This document shows positions 6,306 through 7,180 of a stretch of DNA of 7,180 nt, one piece after another. Source of the DNA: Archaeoglobaceae archaeon (GTDB lineage Archaea > Halobacteriota > Archaeoglobi > Archaeoglobales > Archaeoglobaceae). Each line of letters opens with the position of its first letter. The first letter of the stretch is position 1. The translations under genes and the position numbers were made by a program. The notes below the pieces were generated by a model. That model was not told the DNA's origin and made no database searches. It saw only the letters and a program-made list of their open reading frames with translations. The stretch lies in contig JANXDJ010000066.1 of NCBI GenBank assembly GCA_025059545.1, positions 1 through 7,180 of the forward strand, in the 5' to 3' direction.

Positions 6306-6939
6306 GTGCATAGATTCACTTCTCGGTGGAGGAATTGAAACGGGAACGATCACTCAGCTATATGGCTCGAGCGGGACTGGAAAGACTACTCTATGCCTGA
6401 TGTTTGCAAAAAGTGCATCAAAAAGCCATAAAGTTGCTTATATAGACACAGAAGGTCTTTCTGGAGAAAGAGTTAAGCAGATCTTTAAGGATGTTTCTCT
6501 ATTTTCCAATGTTTACGTTCAGGAAGTCTTCACTTTTAGACAGCAAGCTTCCGCTTTGAAGGAAGTGGAAAAGCTTGCTAAGAGTGAGAAAATAAAGCTC
6601 GTGATTGTAGACTGCTTCACGTCTCTATACAGAAGCGAACTCGAAGATGAGAGTAGACAGATAAAAGTAAAAAGGGAATTGACTGCTCAACTTACCTATT
6701 TGCTCGGTTTAGCGAGAAAAATGGATCTTGCGGTATTAATAACGAATCAGATGTTCACAGACATTAAGACTGGCTTAGATAAGCCCTTGGGAGGAACAAG
6801 TATAGACCATCTGTCGAAGACGATTTTAAGCCTTGAAAGAGTTGGAAATTTGCGAAGGGCAACGCTTGTTAAGCACAGATACAAGAAAGAGGGAGATAGT
6901 TGTGAATTTCAGATTACTGAGAGGGGCATAGAGCCTTAG
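6283..6939 (+). CDS. radB: RadB, archaeal RadA/Rad51 paralogue
   Basis: RadB is a RecA-fold ATPase found in euryarchaea that assists RadA in homologous recombination; in Haloferax it acts as a recombination mediator. The 218 residues begin almost directly with the core ([16 protein letters not shown]), without the N-terminal helix-hairpin-helix domain of RadA, and the length is normal for RadB. Walker A is GSSGTGKT (28-35), the catalytic-glutamate segment is YIDTEG (53-58), and Walker B is LVIVD (106-110). The RecA-family motifs ITNQ (153-156) and KPLGG (167-171) follow. Basic residues at about 191-202 (RRATLVKHRYKK) could contact DNA. The start follows GGAGGG and lies inside larC, so it is the second gene of that unit. 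Its stop overlaps the stop of the convergent pth gene by 4 bases. Identification as RadB rather than RadA rests on size and the missing N-terminal domain. Confidence 0.94.
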   Translation: MLISSGSKCIDSLLGGGIETGTITQLYGSSGTGKTTLCLMFAKSASKSHKVAYIDTEGLSGERVKQIFKDVSLFSNVYVQEVFTFRQQASALKEVEKLAKSEKIKLVIVDCFTSLYRSELEDESRQIKVKRELTAQLTYLLGLARKMDLAVLITNQMFTDIKTGLDKPLGGTSIDHLSKTILSLERVGNLRRATLVKHRYKKEGDSCEFQITERGIEP

Positions 6940-7180
6940 CGGAGCAATGGCAGGTTTCCAGTAACCTTATCTATTTTCTTTTCTTCATCTGGTCCTAAAA
7001 CAACCGCAGTAATAGTGCCTGGCGGAATTTCAGTTAGACCAGCATCTTCAACGATTGCGGTTGGAATTTTCTCCTTTTCAGCTTTATCTCTGACTGCAAA
7101 AAGCTCCTCAAGGTTTTTCACTCTTAAGACGATCTTTTTTTGCCCCTCACGAAGCCAGCGTTCTCTTTTCTCTTTTTCAC
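6936..7180 (-). CDS. pth2: Peptidyl-tRNA hydrolase, Pth2 type (5' partial)
   Basis: Pth2 cleaves the ester bond of peptidyl-tRNAs that drop off ribosomes, recycling tRNA in the cytoplasm. The last 80 residues are visible, reading in frame from 7178 to the TAA at 6938-6936; the family is about 115 residues long, so about 35 N-terminal residues lie off the right edge. The visible part has WLREGQKKIVLRV (8-20 of this fragment), then the family's hallmark AIVEDAGLTEIPPGT (41-55), TAVVLGP (57-63) and the closing IDKVTGNLPLL (69-79). The conserved aspartate in EDAG is present. The N-terminal segment with the other active-site residues (usually KGK.AAQ..HA) is not in view. A GTG at 7121 is an internal valine codon, not the start. 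The stop overlaps that of radB, with TAA and TAG sharing bases on opposite strands. Confidence 0.93.
   Translation of the reverse strand, partial: EKEKRERWLREGQKKIVLRVKNLEELFAVRDKAEKEKIPTAIVEDAGLTEIPPGTITAVVLGPDEEKKIDKVTGNLPLLR
6967..6990 (+). terminator. Candidate T-rich terminator for larC-radB
   Basis: A pyrimidine stretch with TTTT at 6974-6977 and again at 6979-6982 begins about 28 bases after the radB stop, antisense to the end of pth. It could terminate the larC-radB transcript without a hairpin. The runs are short, and on the other strand they encode Glu/Lys codons, so the call is weak. I see no equally good tract for the opposite pth transcript. Confidence 0.3.

Noticed and set aside
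7119..7121. GTG at 7121-7119 as the start of a 61-residue Pth2-like protein
   Set aside because: The frame stays open to the window edge and the residues upstream (WLREGQKKIVLR) fit Pth2, so the gene is cut by the window, not short.
1..7180. CRISPR array, insertion sequence, tRNA, rRNA or attachment site
   Set aside because: No regularly spaced repeats, transposase-like frames, terminal repeats or tRNA-like cloverleaf were seen, and apart from 57 intergenic bases the window is coding.

Overview
The window is tightly packed archaeal chromosome, most like the Archaeoglobales. Evidence for archaea: a VAT-type CDC48 AAA ATPase, a RadB recombinase paralogue, a Pth2-type peptidyl-tRNA hydrolase, Shine-Dalgarno sites that read as parts of GGAGGTGATC, short A/T-rich promoter elements with no bacterial -35/-10 pattern, and oligo-T rather than hairpin terminator candidates. 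The order CDC48, LarC, RadB, Pth2 agrees with my unverified memory of the Archaeoglobus fulgidus AF2098-AF2095 region. No mobile element, CRISPR array, tRNA or rRNA was seen. The only intergenic gaps are 55 and 2 bases.

Bases 1-2666 (+ strand) look like one polycistronic unit. It holds the last 21 codons of an unidentified gene, a membrane-anchored transglutaminase-like lipoprotein, a 238-residue protein of unknown function, and a short amidohydrolase of the cytosine-deaminase-related group. The first three genes are joined by two ATGA stop/start overlaps. The fourth starts inside the third behind its own GAGGT site. The amidohydrolase then meets the end of cdc48 tail to tail, 2 bp apart, and each gene's likely oligo-T terminator lies inside the other's coding end.

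Bases 2669-5086 (- strand) encode a two-ring CDC48/VAT unfoldase with complete D1 and D2 ATPase motifs. It also carries an extra helical insertion of about 64 residues in the D1 lid. A 55-bp divergent promoter (5087-5141) separates it from a + strand pair: larC (nickel insertase for the NPN cofactor), then radB (RecA-fold ATPase of homologous recombination), which starts within larC. The radB stop overlaps the stop of a convergent Pth2 gene that runs off the right edge.

The right half is core archaeal housekeeping: protein unfolding, recombination and rescue of peptidyl-tRNA, with a nickel-cofactor gene among them. The left operon is the less understood part and the best candidate for new biology. 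Nothing in the sequence proves a new system, and its function is left open.
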